Assembly (NCBI RefSeq): GCF_022898935.1
Contig: NZ_JALIRP010000012.1
Span: forward strand, 1 to 64,000
DNA: 64,000 nt
Direction of reading: 5' to 3'
Source: Paenibacillus mangrovi
Lineage (GTDB): Bacteria; Bacillota; Bacilli; Paenibacillales; Paenibacillaceae
Shown: piece after piece, positions 7,997-16,617 of the stretch
Position numbering within the stretch: position 1 is the first letter of the stretch
Layout: every line of letters begins with the position of its first letter
Position numbers and translations under genes: made by a program
Notes under the pieces: generated by a model
Databases searched by the model: none
What the model was told of the DNA's origin: nothing
What the model saw: only the letters and a program-made list of their open reading frames with translations

Positions 7997-9436
7997 TTAC
8001 TGCATGAGCACTTCTTCCAGCAATTTGTTGACAATCGCCGGATTGGCCTTACCTCTGCTCTCTTTCATAACCTGACCGACCAGGAAGCCGATCGCTTTCT
8101 GTTTGCCCGCTTTATAATCCTCTACGGATTGCGGATTAGCAGCTACGACTTGCTCGACAATAGCTTTGATCGCACCTTCGTCGCTGATCTGAACCAGACC
8201 TTTTTCCTCCACAATTTTTTGTGGCAGCTTGCCGCTTTCGAGCATTTCCTTGAAGACCGTTTTGGCAATTTTGGTACTGATCGTTCCTTTTTCGATGAGG
8301 CCGATCATTTCTCCCAAACCTTGTCCCGTCATCTTCACTTCGGAGAATTCCAAGTTGTTGCTGTTGAGATAGCCAAGCAGCTCTCCCATAATCCAGTTGG
8401 AAACGGATTTGGCATCCTTGGTATATTTCAGACTATCCTCGAACAAATCGGCAATCGGCTTGGAGGAAGTGATAACCTCCGCATCGTAGCTTGGCAGACC
8501 GTACTCCGAGGTATAACGCTCCTTGCGCGCATCCGGTAGCTCTGGAATAGTCTCTCTGATGCGGTTCTTCCATTCCTCATCGATGTATACCTTCACCAGA
8601 TCCGGGTCCGGGAAGTAGCGGTAATCATGCGCTTCTTCCTTACCCCGCATGGTAAGAGTTTTACCCTGCGCTTCATCCCAGCGGCGGGTTTCCTGTACGA
8701 CAACGCCGCCTTCATCTAAAATTTCAGCCTGGCGGAATTCCTCATATTCAAGACCCTTCTGCACGCCGCGGAAGGAGTTCATATTTTTCAGCTCGGCACG
8801 TGTACCAAATTCCTTTTGTCCATAAGGGCGGATACTGATGTTCGCATCACAGCGCATGGAGCCCTCTTCCATTTTCACATCGGATACTTCGCAGTATTGC
8901 ATGATGGCGCGCATCTTCTCCAGATAAGCACGGGCTTCCTCCGGCGAAGAGATATCCGGCTCTGACACGATTTCCACAAGCGGCGTTCCGACACGGTTAA
9001 AGTCCACCAGCGATGCATAACCTCCGTCGATATGCGTCAGCTTGCCCGCGTCTTCCTCCAGATGGAGGCGGGTGATGCCGATCCGTTTGGTTTTGCCGTC
9101 CACTTCGATGTCAATCCAGCCGTTCTGCCCGATAGGCTGATCGTACTGGGAAATTTGATAGGCTTTCGGTGAATCCGGGTAAAAATAGTTTTTGCGGTCG
9201 AATTTACTCACATCCGCGATTTCGCAGTTGATGGCCATCGCCGCTTTGATGGCATATTCCACCGCTTGTTTGTTCAGAACCGGCAGAACGCCGGGATGTC
9301 CCAAACAAATCGGACAGGTGTGCGTATTAGGCGGAGCGCCGAACTCGGTTGAGCAGCCGCAAAAGATTTTGGAATGAGTGCGCAGCTCAACGTGGACTTC
9401 GAGTCCAATGACTGTTTCGTATTTTGAAGATGACAT
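7997..9436 (-). CDS. gatB: Aspartyl/glutamyl-tRNA(Asn/Gln) amidotransferase subunit B
   Basis: A 479-residue GatB. It begins with the family signature ETVIGLEVHVELRT, followed by the zinc-binding cysteines CGC and CPICLG and the kinase-like domain. The C-terminal YqeY-type tail domain (about 400-479) is complete. GatB phosphorylates the misacylated Glu-tRNA(Gln) or Asp-tRNA(Asn) and receives ammonia from GatA. Third gene of gatC-gatA-gatB, 29 bp after gatA. The start has AAGGAGGGA about 6 nt upstream. Full length compared with the family. Confidence 0.97.
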   Translation of the reverse strand: MSSSKYETVIGLEVHVELRTHSKIFCGCSTEFGAPPNTHTCPICLGHPGVLPVLNKQAVEYAIKAAMAINCEIADVSKFDRKNYFYPDSPKAYQISQYDQPIGQNGWIDIEVDGKTKRIGITRLHLEEDAGKLTHIDGGYASLVDFNRVGTPLVEIVSEPDISSPEEARAYLEKMRAIMQYCEVSDVKMEEGSMRCDANISIRPYGQKEFGTRAELKNMNSFRGVQKGLEYEEFRQAEILDEGGVVVQETRRWDEAQGKTLTMRGKEEAHDYRYFPDPDLVKVYIDEEWKNRIRETIPELPDARKERYTSEYGLPSYDAEVITSSKPIADLFEDSLKYTKDAKSVSNWIMGELLGYLNSNNLEFSEVKMTGQGLGEMIGLIEKGTISTKIAKTVFKEMLESGKLPQKIVEEKGLVQISDEGAIKAIVEQVVAANPQSVEDYKAGKQKAIGFLVGQVMKESRGKANPAIVNKLLEEVLMQ

Positions 9437-9465
9437 GTGAACATTCCCTCCTTTTCCAGCTGATT

Positions 9466-10923
9466 CTACAGGTTTGGCTTCTGCTTATGATATTCGGTGT
9501 TCTGCTCGAAAGCTCCCGCCACTCGCAGCACCGTTCTTTCGTCAAAGGCTTTGCCGATAATTTGCAGGCCAACAGGCAGACCATCCGCAAATCCGCAAGG
9601 CACACTGATGGCCGGAACGCCCGCAAGGCTCACCGGAATCGTCAAAATATCATTCAGATACATCGTAAGCGGATCATCCACTTGAGCTCCCAGCTTAAAC
9701 GCAGTCGTTGGAGCCGTTGGTCCGATAATCACATCATATTTTTCAAAGACCTGATCAAAATCACGCTTGATCAAGGTACGCGCTTTCTGGGCTTTCAGGT
9801 AAAATGCGTCATAATAGCCGGAGCTCAGGGCATAGGTACCCAGCATAATCCGGCGTTTGACCTCAGGGCCGAAGCCTTGGCTGCGGGATTCATGGTACAA
9901 ATCCAGCAGGTTGCCGGATTGTCCGGCACGCACGCCGTAACGCACACCGTCAAAACGGGCCAAGTTGGAGGATGCTTCGGAAGAAGCAAGGAGGTAGTAA
10001 GCGGCAACTGCATACTCGGTATGAGGCAGCGAAACCTCTTCAATGATCGCACCCATGCTTTCAAGCTCTTTGAGCGCAGCCTCTACCTTCTCCTTCACGG
10101 TAGCATCGACGCCTTCTCCCATATACTCTTTTGGCACGGCGACGCGCAGGCCTTTTACGTCTCCGGTCAGAGCGCTTAGGTAATCCGGGATTTCCACATT
10201 AGCAGAGGTCGAATCCATATTGTCATAGCCGGCGATCGACTGCAGAACATAGGCAGCGTCCTCAACGTTTTTCGTAACCGGTCCGATTTGATCCAGCGAC
10301 GAAGCGAAGGCGACCAGGCCAAAACGGGACACTAGACCATAGGTTGGCTTCAAACCGACAACACCGCAGTAAGAAGCGGGCTGGCGGATAGAACCACCGG
10401 TATCCGAACCCAAGGCAAAATACGCTTCACCTGCAGCAACCGCAGCCGCAGAACCGCCGCTGGAGCCGCCGGGAACACGTTCCAGATCCCATGGATTATG
10501 CACCGGATGGAAGCTTGAGTTTTCATTGGAGCCGCCCATGGCAAACTCGTCCATGTTCAGCTTGCCGATCGTCACCGCATCCGCATCGCGGAGCTTACGT
10601 ACAACGGTAGCATCATAGACAGGATTAAAGTTCGACAAAAATTGGCTGGCGCAGGTGGTACGGATACCTTCCGTTACAATATTGTCCTTGATCGCGGCCG
10701 GTAGACCGAACAAGAGACCACGCTGACCGCCCGAGGACAGCTTGTCGTCCAGACGCCGCGCAGTACTTTTCGCACCTTCTTCGTTCAGGGTCAGGTAAGC
10801 GCCGATACGTCCATCACGCTCGGAAATGGCACGGAATGTGTCTTCAACAAGCTCCAGTACGGACAGTTCCTTATCGTGCAGCTTGCTATGTATCTCTTTC
10901 AGATTTTGATTTAACAGGCTCAA
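9466..10923 (-). CDS. gatA: Aspartyl/glutamyl-tRNA(Asn/Gln) amidotransferase subunit A
   Basis: A 485-residue amidase-signature enzyme that hydrolyses glutamine to supply ammonia for transamidation. The Ser-cisSer-Lys triad is visible: Lys in PAAIKDNI (about 78), the glycine-rich PGGSSGGSAAAVAAG with the cis-Ser, and the nucleophile Ser in SDTGGSIRQPAS. Start codon is TTG: AAAGGAGGAG lies 7 nt before TTG AGC CTG and no in-frame ATG lies close. It lies 30 bp after gatC and 29 bp before gatB, in one operon. Confidence 0.97.
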   Translation of the reverse strand: MSLLNQNLKEIHSKLHDKELSVLELVEDTFRAISERDGRIGAYLTLNEEGAKSTARRLDDKLSSGGQRGLLFGLPAAIKDNIVTEGIRTTCASQFLSNFNPVYDATVVRKLRDADAVTIGKLNMDEFAMGGSNENSSFHPVHNPWDLERVPGGSSGGSAAAVAAGEAYFALGSDTGGSIRQPASYCGVVGLKPTYGLVSRFGLVAFASSLDQIGPVTKNVEDAAYVLQSIAGYDNMDSTSANVEIPDYLSALTGDVKGLRVAVPKEYMGEGVDATVKEKVEAALKELESMGAIIEEVSLPHTEYAVAAYYLLASSEASSNLARFDGVRYGVRAGQSGNLLDLYHESRSQGFGPEVKRRIMLGTYALSSGYYDAFYLKAQKARTLIKRDFDQVFEKYDVIIGPTAPTTAFKLGAQVDDPLTMYLNDILTIPVSLAGVPAISVPCGFADGLPVGLQIIGKAFDERTVLRVAGAFEQNTEYHKQKPNL

Positions 10924-10953
10924 TTGCCGCTCCTCCTTTCATGTGGAAACCTT

Positions 10954-11241
10954 CTATTCAAGTACAGCCGGAACCTTAAATTGTCCGTCTTCTTCTTCAG
11001 GTGCATTCAGCATTACTTTTTCGATCGGCAGGCTTTCGCGCTCCACGTCCTCGCGCATCACATTGCTGACAGGCAGAACATGGGTGGTTGGTTCCACACC
11101 ATCGGTGTCCAGTTCGTTTAATTTTTCGGCATATTGTAAAATAGCGTTCAGCTGCTCGGTGAACATTTGCTCTTCTTCCGCACTCAGGTTGAGACGGGCA
11201 AGCTTAGCCACATGCTGAACGTCTTGATTGGTGATGCTCAT
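10954..11241 (-). CDS. gatC: Aspartyl/glutamyl-tRNA(Asn/Gln) amidotransferase subunit C
   Basis: A 95-residue GatC, the small subunit that wraps around GatA and stabilises the GatCAB complex. Typical features are the N-terminal helix with VQHVAKLARLNLS, the region LDTDGVEPTTHVLP, and the C-terminal DGQFKVPAVLE. First gene of the operon; AAGGAGG 9 nt before ATG; a consensus-like promoter lies about 65-90 bp upstream. Confidence 0.96.
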   Translation of the reverse strand: MSITNQDVQHVAKLARLNLSAEEEQMFTEQLNAILQYAEKLNELDTDGVEPTTHVLPVSNVMREDVERESLPIEKVMLNAPEEEDGQFKVPAVLE

Positions 11242-11304
11242 AACTTAAACTCCTCCTTATTCCTTCTTATGTTAAAGGATTAAAGCCTCAGGATAACGTT
11301 TTTA

Positions 11305-11333
11305 ATTATATTGTAGAACCTGTGACAATTCAA
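11305..11333 (-). promoter_or_regulatory. Promoter of gatCAB
   Basis: Minus strand: -35 TTGAAT (11328-11333), 17-bp spacer, -10 TATAAT (11305-11310), 64 bp before the gatC start. Confidence 0.7.
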
Positions 11334-11356
11334 TCCACTGCTTCAAGCTTCCAGAA

Positions 11357-11451
11357 GCAAAATAACCCCACAAAGTGGGGACTTTGCTTCGAAGCTGATT
11401 CAGGTACTTTGTGGGGGCTCCGGAAATTATAAATTCTAATAGATCAAAAAA
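11357..11451. repeat. Intergenic hairpin repeat, copy 1
   Basis: About 95 bp, nearly identical to 57922-58016 (roughly eight differences, including one indel, over the aligned core). It starts GCAAAATAACCCCACAAAGTGGGG and ends near AATTATAAATTCT. The first 11 bases of the palindromic part, CCCCACAAAGT, can pair with the ACTTTGTGGGG at the far end, or locally as CCCCAC-AAA-GTGGGG, or as CAAAGT-GGGG-ACTTTG, so the folds are mutually exclusive. It lies between the 11475 gene terminator and the gatC promoter. Confidence 0.8.
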
Positions 11452-11474
11452 GAGCCGGCACTAGGCCGACTCTT
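11446..11474 (-). terminator. Terminator of the 11475-11855 gene
   Basis: Minus strand: AGAGTCGGC / GCCGGCTCT stem (one G-U), T6 run, immediately after the stop codon. Confidence 0.85.
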
Positions 11475-11855
11475 CTAAATCCAGGCTCGCAAATTAACTT
11501 GCTTGATAAACTCCGCCTGTGAAAGCACCTCAGGTGCTGACTCCTCTTCTTCTTCCTGCTCGAGTTCGCCGTTCATAATCTGATGAAACAGCTTCTCGTT
11601 ATATGTCGCAAGGGCGTAATCGATCAGCGCTTCCCGCGTGGTCATCTCCACTTCATGCTGTATGAGCAGTTCTTCAGGCTGAACATCACCCGCTGGCACG
11701 AAAAAGTTCCGGTTAATCTGAGGTACCCGGATCACATAGTCAAACGCATTGTCCGGGTTCCGGTCATAGGCAATCAGATAACCGTATTCCCCTATAGGAA
11801 GGTTCTGCTCAAAGGCGTCCGCGACGATTACTATCTTTTCCCCTAATTGCAGCAT
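11475..11855 (-). CDS. Conserved hypothetical protein, 126 residues
   Basis: A small soluble protein with no signal peptide or membrane span. The N-terminal 60 residues look beta-rich (GEKIVIVADAFEQ, GEYGYLIAYDR, FDYVIRVPQ), compatible with a small SH3-like barrel. The centre is helical, and a run of seven glutamates interrupted once occurs near residue 100. I do not recognise a characterised family. It has its own terminator and is followed by the intergenic hairpin repeat and the gat operon. The start ATG has AGGAGG upstream (minus strand, about 6 nt before). It is probably real because it has a good ribosome site, terminator and codon bias like its neighbours. Confidence 0.7.
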   Translation of the reverse strand: MLQLGEKIVIVADAFEQNLPIGEYGYLIAYDRNPDNAFDYVIRVPQINRNFFVPAGDVQPEELLIQHEVEMTTREALIDYALATYNEKLFHQIMNGELEQEEEEESAPEVLSQAEFIKQVNLRAWI

Positions 11856-11992
11856 CGTCTACCTCCTAGATGTCTGTCATTGTCAGTATAGTCTACTAAA
11901 AAAAAGTAGGCCTGTCTACGGAAACAGATAGAAAACTAAGCAAAAAGACACAAATCCACGCACGAAGCATATACCTAGAATCTGATCGGCTC

Positions 11993-12037
11993 AAAAAAAA
12001 GAACGCAAACCGGGATGATTCCACAGCTTGCGTGCTT
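11993..12037 (-). terminator. Terminator of the dedA-MBL operon
   Basis: Minus strand: AAGCACGCAA / TTGCGTTCTT stem with one mismatch, 19-nt loop, followed by T8. It lies 112 bp after the MBL gene. The rest of 11856-12148 holds no recognisable gene. Confidence 0.6.
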
Positions 12038-12148
12038 CGCGAATGTAAATGTTACATGAAATTAACATTATTGTACCAAGGCTATTATCGCTTGTCCAGC
12101 TTTTTTACTCGATTTCTGTCGAGAAATTGGTTCGCCCGGGAGATGGAC

Positions 12149-12775
12149 TCAGGAAATATAGGGATTATGGACTTTTTCATAGCCGATCGTTGTCTTCGGG
12201 CCGTGCCCTGGATACACCTTGACCTCATCGTTAAAGGTAAAGAGTTTATTCTGGATAGAGTCGAAGAGATCCCGCTCGCGTCCTCCATACAGATCCGTCC
12301 TTCCAACTCCTAGCTTGAAGAGAACATCACCCGAAAAGAGATCATCACCGCACAGGAAGCTGACGCTTCCCGGCGAGTGGCCAGGCGTATGGTAAACCGT
12401 AAAGGTGTGCCCGATCAGCTCCAGCTTCTGACCTTCATCCAGACTGTACTCCGCAGGAGCTGTCGCAAGTGGCGGCGAAACCTGCGGCCAATTGAGCGAT
12501 CCGTTCATCTTCGGATTTTCAAGCCACTCGGCCTCAAGATCATGCAGGTATACCGGGCAGTTCTTCAGCTTCCGGATTTCATCCACGCCTCCCATATGAT
12601 CAAAATGGGCATGCGTCAGCAGGATCGCCTCAATCTCAAGCGGCTGTATCTTCTTCATTAAAGCGCCGGGATTCATCCCCGGATCGATAATTACTGCACG
12701 GCCGGGATCTTCTCCTGTCAGCAGGTAAGCGTTCGTCTGCAGGGGACCAAGACAGAAGGTTTGTATATTTAACAT
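12149..12775 (-). CDS. MBL-fold metallo-hydrolase (YqgX/GloB-like)
   Basis: A 208-residue metallo-beta-lactamase-fold hydrolase of the glyoxalase-II-like group. Metal ligands are visible: THAHFDH (HxHxDH, about residues 55-60), a histidine in HTPGHSPGS (about 130), an aspartate in FSGDVLF (about 150) and a C-terminal histidine in YPGHGP (about 190). The short length, without the C-terminal glutathione-binding helices of classical GloB, matches B. subtilis YqgX. The substrate is unknown, possibly a thioester of bacillithiol or methylglyoxal adduct. It lies 3 bp after the thioredoxin-like gene, so the two are co-transcribed. Confidence 0.88.
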   Translation of the reverse strand: MLNIQTFCLGPLQTNAYLLTGEDPGRAVIIDPGMNPGALMKKIQPLEIEAILLTHAHFDHMGGVDEIRKLKNCPVYLHDLEAEWLENPKMNGSLNWPQVSPPLATAPAEYSLDEGQKLELIGHTFTVYHTPGHSPGSVSFLCGDDLFSGDVLFKLGVGRTDLYGGRERDLFDSIQNKLFTFNDEVKVYPGHGPKTTIGYEKVHNPYIS

Positions 12776-12778
12776 AGG

Positions 12779-13345
12779 TTAAAATCCCGAGATCAGTTCA
12801 CGCAGTTCCTTGATGATAACTGCATGATGATCGGTTCCTTCTCCGTAAGCTGCGATGAGTTCCTTGCGGCATTCCGCCATTTTCTCCTGATAATCCGGAG
12901 CTTCACGGTCAGGGTTCTCCTGCTTGAACCGGACCATGATTTGCTGCACATGCTCAGGACGTGGGCCCCACTTGCCAAGCACATAACCGCCTGTATCCGT
13001 AAAAATCACCACGGGCACGCTGCGTCCGCCCATCGTCAAAAATTGATCCATGACATCGAAGTTTTCTTCAAGAATCAATACTTCGGTAGGAATCTCTGCA
13101 GTCTCCAGCGCGCGGAAAACCACAGGCACATTGCGCACCACATCTCCGCACCAATCCGCCGCCAGAATCAATACGCGCAGGTCGTCCCTAAATTTCAGGC
13201 TCTCAAAAAACTCGCGGTCACTGTCATTCTCCCATGCGAACTGCTCATAGCCGGACTTGAATTCGTCCTGGTTCTTCTGCATTTCGTCAATAAACTGCTG
13301 CGGGGAAATCCCCGTATCCAGCTTGTCTGCCAAATGGATCGCCAA
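12779..13345 (-). CDS. Thioredoxin-fold protein with a single active-site cysteine
   Basis: A 188-residue thioredoxin-like protein (Thioredoxin_9-type). The fold is recognisable around residue 60: VLILAADWCGDVVRNVPV, where the usual CxxC is reduced to WCGD, leaving one cysteine, and the cis-proline region is GGRSVPVVIF. This suggests a non-dithiol role such as mixed-disulfide or thiol handling rather than classical thioredoxin activity (inference). Start codon is TTG, directly abutting the dedA stop codon (TAA-TTG), which implies translational coupling. The MBL-fold gene follows 3 bp later. Confidence 0.82.
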   Translation of the reverse strand: MAIHLADKLDTGISPQQFIDEMQKNQDEFKSGYEQFAWENDSDREFFESLKFRDDLRVLILAADWCGDVVRNVPVVFRALETAEIPTEVLILEENFDVMDQFLTMGGRSVPVVIFTDTGGYVLGKWGPRPEHVQQIMVRFKQENPDREAPDYQEKMAECRKELIAAYGEGTDHHAVIIKELRELISGF

Positions 13346-13960
13346 TTATTTCGTCCCCTTTCCAGATCTTGCTTTCACCATTTTAATAACAAAATATACA
13401 ATTAACAGCGCAAGCGCAACGAGCAAAATCGGTGTAACGTAAGGAGCCGCCTTCTCGTTAATATGCTCCCACTGGTCCCCAAGCACATATCCGAGATAGA
13501 GAAACAAAGCGGACCATGGAATAACCGCAAGCGTGGTCAGTATCGTAAACCGCCATACGTTCATCTTGGAAATGCCAGCAGGAATGGAGATGGCATGGCG
13601 TACAAACGGTATAAACCGCGCTGTGAAAATCACACCCGTTCCGTATTTGTTAAACCACATTTCGGCATAATCGATATGCTTCTTATGAATAAGGATGTAT
13701 TTCCCGTATTTCTCGAGCACAGGTCTGCCACCGTAGCGCCCAATCCAGTAGATGAACAGCTGCGCAAATACGCCGCCGATCGTAGCAAAGAGCATCGCTC
13801 CCCAAAAGTTGATATGCCCGGAGGATACGAGGAAACCTCCATATGCCAGTACAATTTCGCTGGGAATGACTTCAATCATAAGCCCCAGCATAATTCCGAA
13901 ATAACCCAGACTTTGAACCCAATGTAACAATTGACTGATGATATCCGATATAAAATGCAC
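13346..13960 (-). CDS. DedA family membrane protein
   Basis: A 204-residue DedA/SNARE-associated (VTT domain) protein. Typical segments are the re-entrant-loop region FGIMLGLMIEVIPSEIVLAYGGFL, the GGVFAQLFIYWIGRYGGRP stretch, and the Arg motif FTARFIPFVRHAISIPAG, with four to five hydrophobic helices. DedA/UptA proteins have been linked to recycling of undecaprenyl phosphate or phosphatidylethanolamine lipids across the membrane. The start is set at GTG (13960), preceded by GAAAGAGGGG at 6 nt; the longer frame begins with TTG without a ribosome site. First gene of the dedA-thioredoxin-MBL operon. Confidence 0.9.
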   Translation of the reverse strand: MHFISDIISQLLHWVQSLGYFGIMLGLMIEVIPSEIVLAYGGFLVSSGHINFWGAMLFATIGGVFAQLFIYWIGRYGGRPVLEKYGKYILIHKKHIDYAEMWFNKYGTGVIFTARFIPFVRHAISIPAGISKMNVWRFTILTTLAVIPWSALFLYLGYVLGDQWEHINEKAAPYVTPILLVALALLIVYFVIKMVKARSGKGTK

Positions 13961-14114
13961 TTTGGCCCCTCTTTCTATATGTACTTTTTCATTCCTAACC
14001 AAAATCTATTCTAGCACAGGAGCGGACATGACTTCTACATGCGCCCAATTGCTTCAGTCGGGTGTCTTCATCAAGATTATACGCATATTGTGTGGAATAA
14101 AGGAGGTAGGTCAA

Positions 14115-14426
14115 ATGCCGCCGAATCACCAGAAGAAAGACGCTCCGCTGCCCTCGGCCCGCGGCATCCGCAGAGCCTGCAACAAGGAACTGTACCGAAC
14201 GGTCAAGCGGTTAAAGGTGTATATCCCGGAAGATGCGATCCGTGAAGGAGAAACGCTCTACTACCGTAAGGTCGTTGGAAACTTGATCTGGATTCACGAG
14301 AACCGCAGCAACCGCAAGCTGCTGTGCGATTGGTGGGATGAGACCGTTCGAGCTGAACTGGCCGAATTATGGAAGGTAGATGAGGACCATCTTGGGAAAG
14401 CCTTCCGCGATGCTTTTGGCGGCTGA
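14115..14426 (+). CDS. Conserved hypothetical protein, 103 residues
   Basis: A small basic soluble protein with no signal or membrane segment. It starts at ATG 14115 behind an excellent AAAGGAGGTAGG site; the frame is open further upstream, but that part overlaps the dedA promoter region. Visible features: a basic N-terminus, a GEPL-like TLYYRKVVGNLIWIHENR beta segment, and a WWDETVRAELAELW helix. I do not recognise a functional family. It is convergent with the O-antigen-ligase-like gene, with only 10 bp between stop codons. Confidence 0.72.
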   Translation: MPPNHQKKDAPLPSARGIRRACNKELYRTVKRLKVYIPEDAIREGETLYYRKVVGNLIWIHENRSNRKLLCDWWDETVRAELAELWKVDEDHLGKAFRDAFGG

Positions 14427-14436
14427 GGATTAAATT

Positions 14437-16566
14437 TTATTTCGAATCGCTGATGGAGTGTTCAAGCCGCGCCAGTTCGCTGCCCCACAGCTCCGCCTCT
14501 CGGGTCATACGGAAATCCCGATCATTCCGAATCAGCGCCATCCTGCGGTCTGCGGCACGGCGCGCGTAATCGTTATAGAGCACAAGCCCAACCCGGACGA
14601 TCCGGCGGGCTTCTTTTACGTTGCCGGAAGCTAGTTTAAGTCTCGCCAGCCGAAACAGTCTCTCAAGGCTTTTGGTCTGCTCGGGCGCATTGTATTTATC
14701 CCGGTTGAAGCCCGCTTCCGTCCAGTAAGCCGCGGCGATGGCATCCCCTCGCTTGACTGCATTGTCCGCAAGAGCGAAGATCAGGCCGGGATGCCCGGGC
14801 GAATAGGACAAACTCCTCTTGAGAACATCCTCGGCTTCTTGCGCCGGCATTCTCCGTGCCAGATCCAGCGCCGTCCCTGCATCAGTCGGATTCCACTGCA
14901 GCGAAGAGCGCAAAAGCACAGCAGCCTTGGCCTGTGAAGGTTCAACAAGCGCCTGCTGATGGAGCCTGTAGCCTGCTTCTCCCCGGAAAGCAAGGAAGAT
15001 GCCTGCTCCGTTTATGCCAATCCATAACAGCAGGATTGCTGCCATTCCGCGTGAAGGAAAGCGATATATGGCTGTACCAAGGCTATAACGCCGTTTCGAA
15101 GCAGCCGCTTCGCTTGCTCCCTCCCCACTATGGAATTCTTCCTCCGTTTCAGCAGCTCTATAGGATATTCCCCACGCCGCCAGTAGAAACATCAAAAGCC
15201 AAACGAGGCCAAAGCTCCAATCAAAGTCAACCGCGCTGTGCAGTACAAATACGATATATACCGGCAGAAGCTCGCGGCGGGAGCATAGCAGCAGCCATCC
15301 TACCGCTCCAAGCAGCAGAAGCAATACGGCTGTGCCAAGGATGCCCGTATTGAGCAGCATATCCAGATAGCCGCTGTGCACCTGGCTGCCCACATAGGGA
15401 TTCGACTGCACGGCGCGGTACGAGAACCGCCACGTTTCCCCGCCCTGTCCAAGCCATGGCGCCTGCCTAATCAGCCGCCAGGCGTCGCGATATATGGCGC
15501 CTCGGGCGGAGACGCTGCCAAAGTTTCTGACGATGCGCTCCTGCGCCGTCAGAAATACTGCGGCCGCAGAAGCGGCCGCCAGGATGCCGCCTGCCGCCCA
15601 AGCCAGGCGGCGGCGCCCCGCCGCCCCGCTGCGCGCGAGGCGGCAAAGCCCAAGGCCGGCAAGCACGCTGCCGGCCCACACCCCGGCCAGCGTCAGCAGG
15701 CCGGGGACGGGCTGTACCGCCAGCATGGCTGCTGCCAGCTGGCGGTACAGCAAGGCCGCGCCGGCCAGAGGCGCGGCCGCAAGCAGCAGCGGCGCGAGGC
15801 TGCGCCGCTGCTGCAAGGCGAGGCCGGCGGCCAGGGCCACGCCGGCCGTGAGCCAGGCGCCGCGCGACTCGCTGAGGAGGAGCGCGGCGGCGTACGGCAG
15901 CAGCGGGAGCGAAGCCCGCAGCAGCCTGCCGCCATTTGCTCCGGGCTCCTGCCGGAGCAAAGGCGGCAGCGCAAACAGCCGCTCCAGCAGGAAAGCGGCC
16001 ATCAGCATGCCGAACGTGTTCGGATATTCAAGAAGACCGGCAAGCCTTGATCCACTAGCGCTAATGCCTGCATTCGAGGTAAACACGATAGCGTTCGGCA
16101 GCGGAAGAATGTCATAAACCGCAAGCAGCGCCGATCCGCAGAGCAGTGCCCCTGTCGTGTGCCAAGCCGCCGCGAGGACCACTCTGCCCCCCTGCCTGCG
16201 CGCGATGGCGGCGGCAGAAACGGCAAAAAGACCGTAAAACCCCCACCGCAGCAGCTGGTTCACCGTTCCGTGGACGGACAGGGGACCCAGCAGCCAGTGG
16301 ACGGCATATACGGTCATCAATATAAACGGGCTCATGAGCAGTACAATCTCAGGAACAGAAACGGCAGCTTCCCATGCGTCTTTTTCTTTTCCAGAAGCCG
16401 CTATACGCAGCATTAGGGCAGAAATACCCCCAAAGTAAAGAAGCAGACCGTATAGGATCCAGACCGGATACAGATCTGTCGTAAAATAAAAGCCGGATTT
16501 CAGACAAGATATAAGCAGCACCGCGATCAGCGCGGCCTCTCCTATTCCTTGAACAGAGCGTTTCAC
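14437..16566 (-). CDS. O-antigen ligase-like (Wzy_C) membrane protein with TPR tail
   Basis: A 709-residue protein. About 12 hydrophobic helices fill residues 10-530. The O-antigen-ligase/polymerase-like segment is visible as LAGLLEYPNTFGMLMAAFLLE, LLLSESRGAWLTAG and, in the large periplasmic-equivalent loop, RDAWRLIRQAPWLGQGGETW...SQVHSGYLDMLLNTGILG, typical of Wzy_C proteins. Residues about 545-700 are soluble and TPR-like. Such proteins polymerise or transfer glycans at the cell surface. GTG start with TAGGAGG 7 nt before. The middle part (about 15,580-15,990) is extremely GC- and Ala/Leu/Arg-rich compared with neighbours. Confidence 0.82.
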   Translation of the reverse strand: MKRSVQGIGEAALIAVLLISCLKSGFYFTTDLYPVWILYGLLLYFGGISALMLRIAASGKEKDAWEAAVSVPEIVLLMSPFILMTVYAVHWLLGPLSVHGTVNQLLRWGFYGLFAVSAAAIARRQGGRVVLAAAWHTTGALLCGSALLAVYDILPLPNAIVFTSNAGISASGSRLAGLLEYPNTFGMLMAAFLLERLFALPPLLRQEPGANGGRLLRASLPLLPYAAALLLSESRGAWLTAGVALAAGLALQQRRSLAPLLLAAAPLAGAALLYRQLAAAMLAVQPVPGLLTLAGVWAGSVLAGLGLCRLARSGAAGRRRLAWAAGGILAAASAAAVFLTAQERIVRNFGSVSARGAIYRDAWRLIRQAPWLGQGGETWRFSYRAVQSNPYVGSQVHSGYLDMLLNTGILGTAVLLLLLGAVGWLLLCSRRELLPVYIVFVLHSAVDFDWSFGLVWLLMFLLAAWGISYRAAETEEEFHSGEGASEAAASKRRYSLGTAIYRFPSRGMAAILLLWIGINGAGIFLAFRGEAGYRLHQQALVEPSQAKAAVLLRSSLQWNPTDAGTALDLARRMPAQEAEDVLKRSLSYSPGHPGLIFALADNAVKRGDAIAAAYWTEAGFNRDKYNAPEQTKSLERLFRLARLKLASGNVKEARRIVRVGLVLYNDYARRAADRRMALIRNDRDFRMTREAELWGSELARLEHSISDSK

Positions 16567-16617
16567 GCTTCTGCCTCCTATCGCCTTTTCATCCTACCCG
16601 AAATTGACATAAGCCTT

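Noticed and set aside
15227..16226. Several long open frames on both strands inside the O-antigen-ligase-like gene
   Set aside because: High GC suppresses stop codons, so long shadow frames are expected; their translations are Ala/Arg/Pro-rich with no family resemblance.
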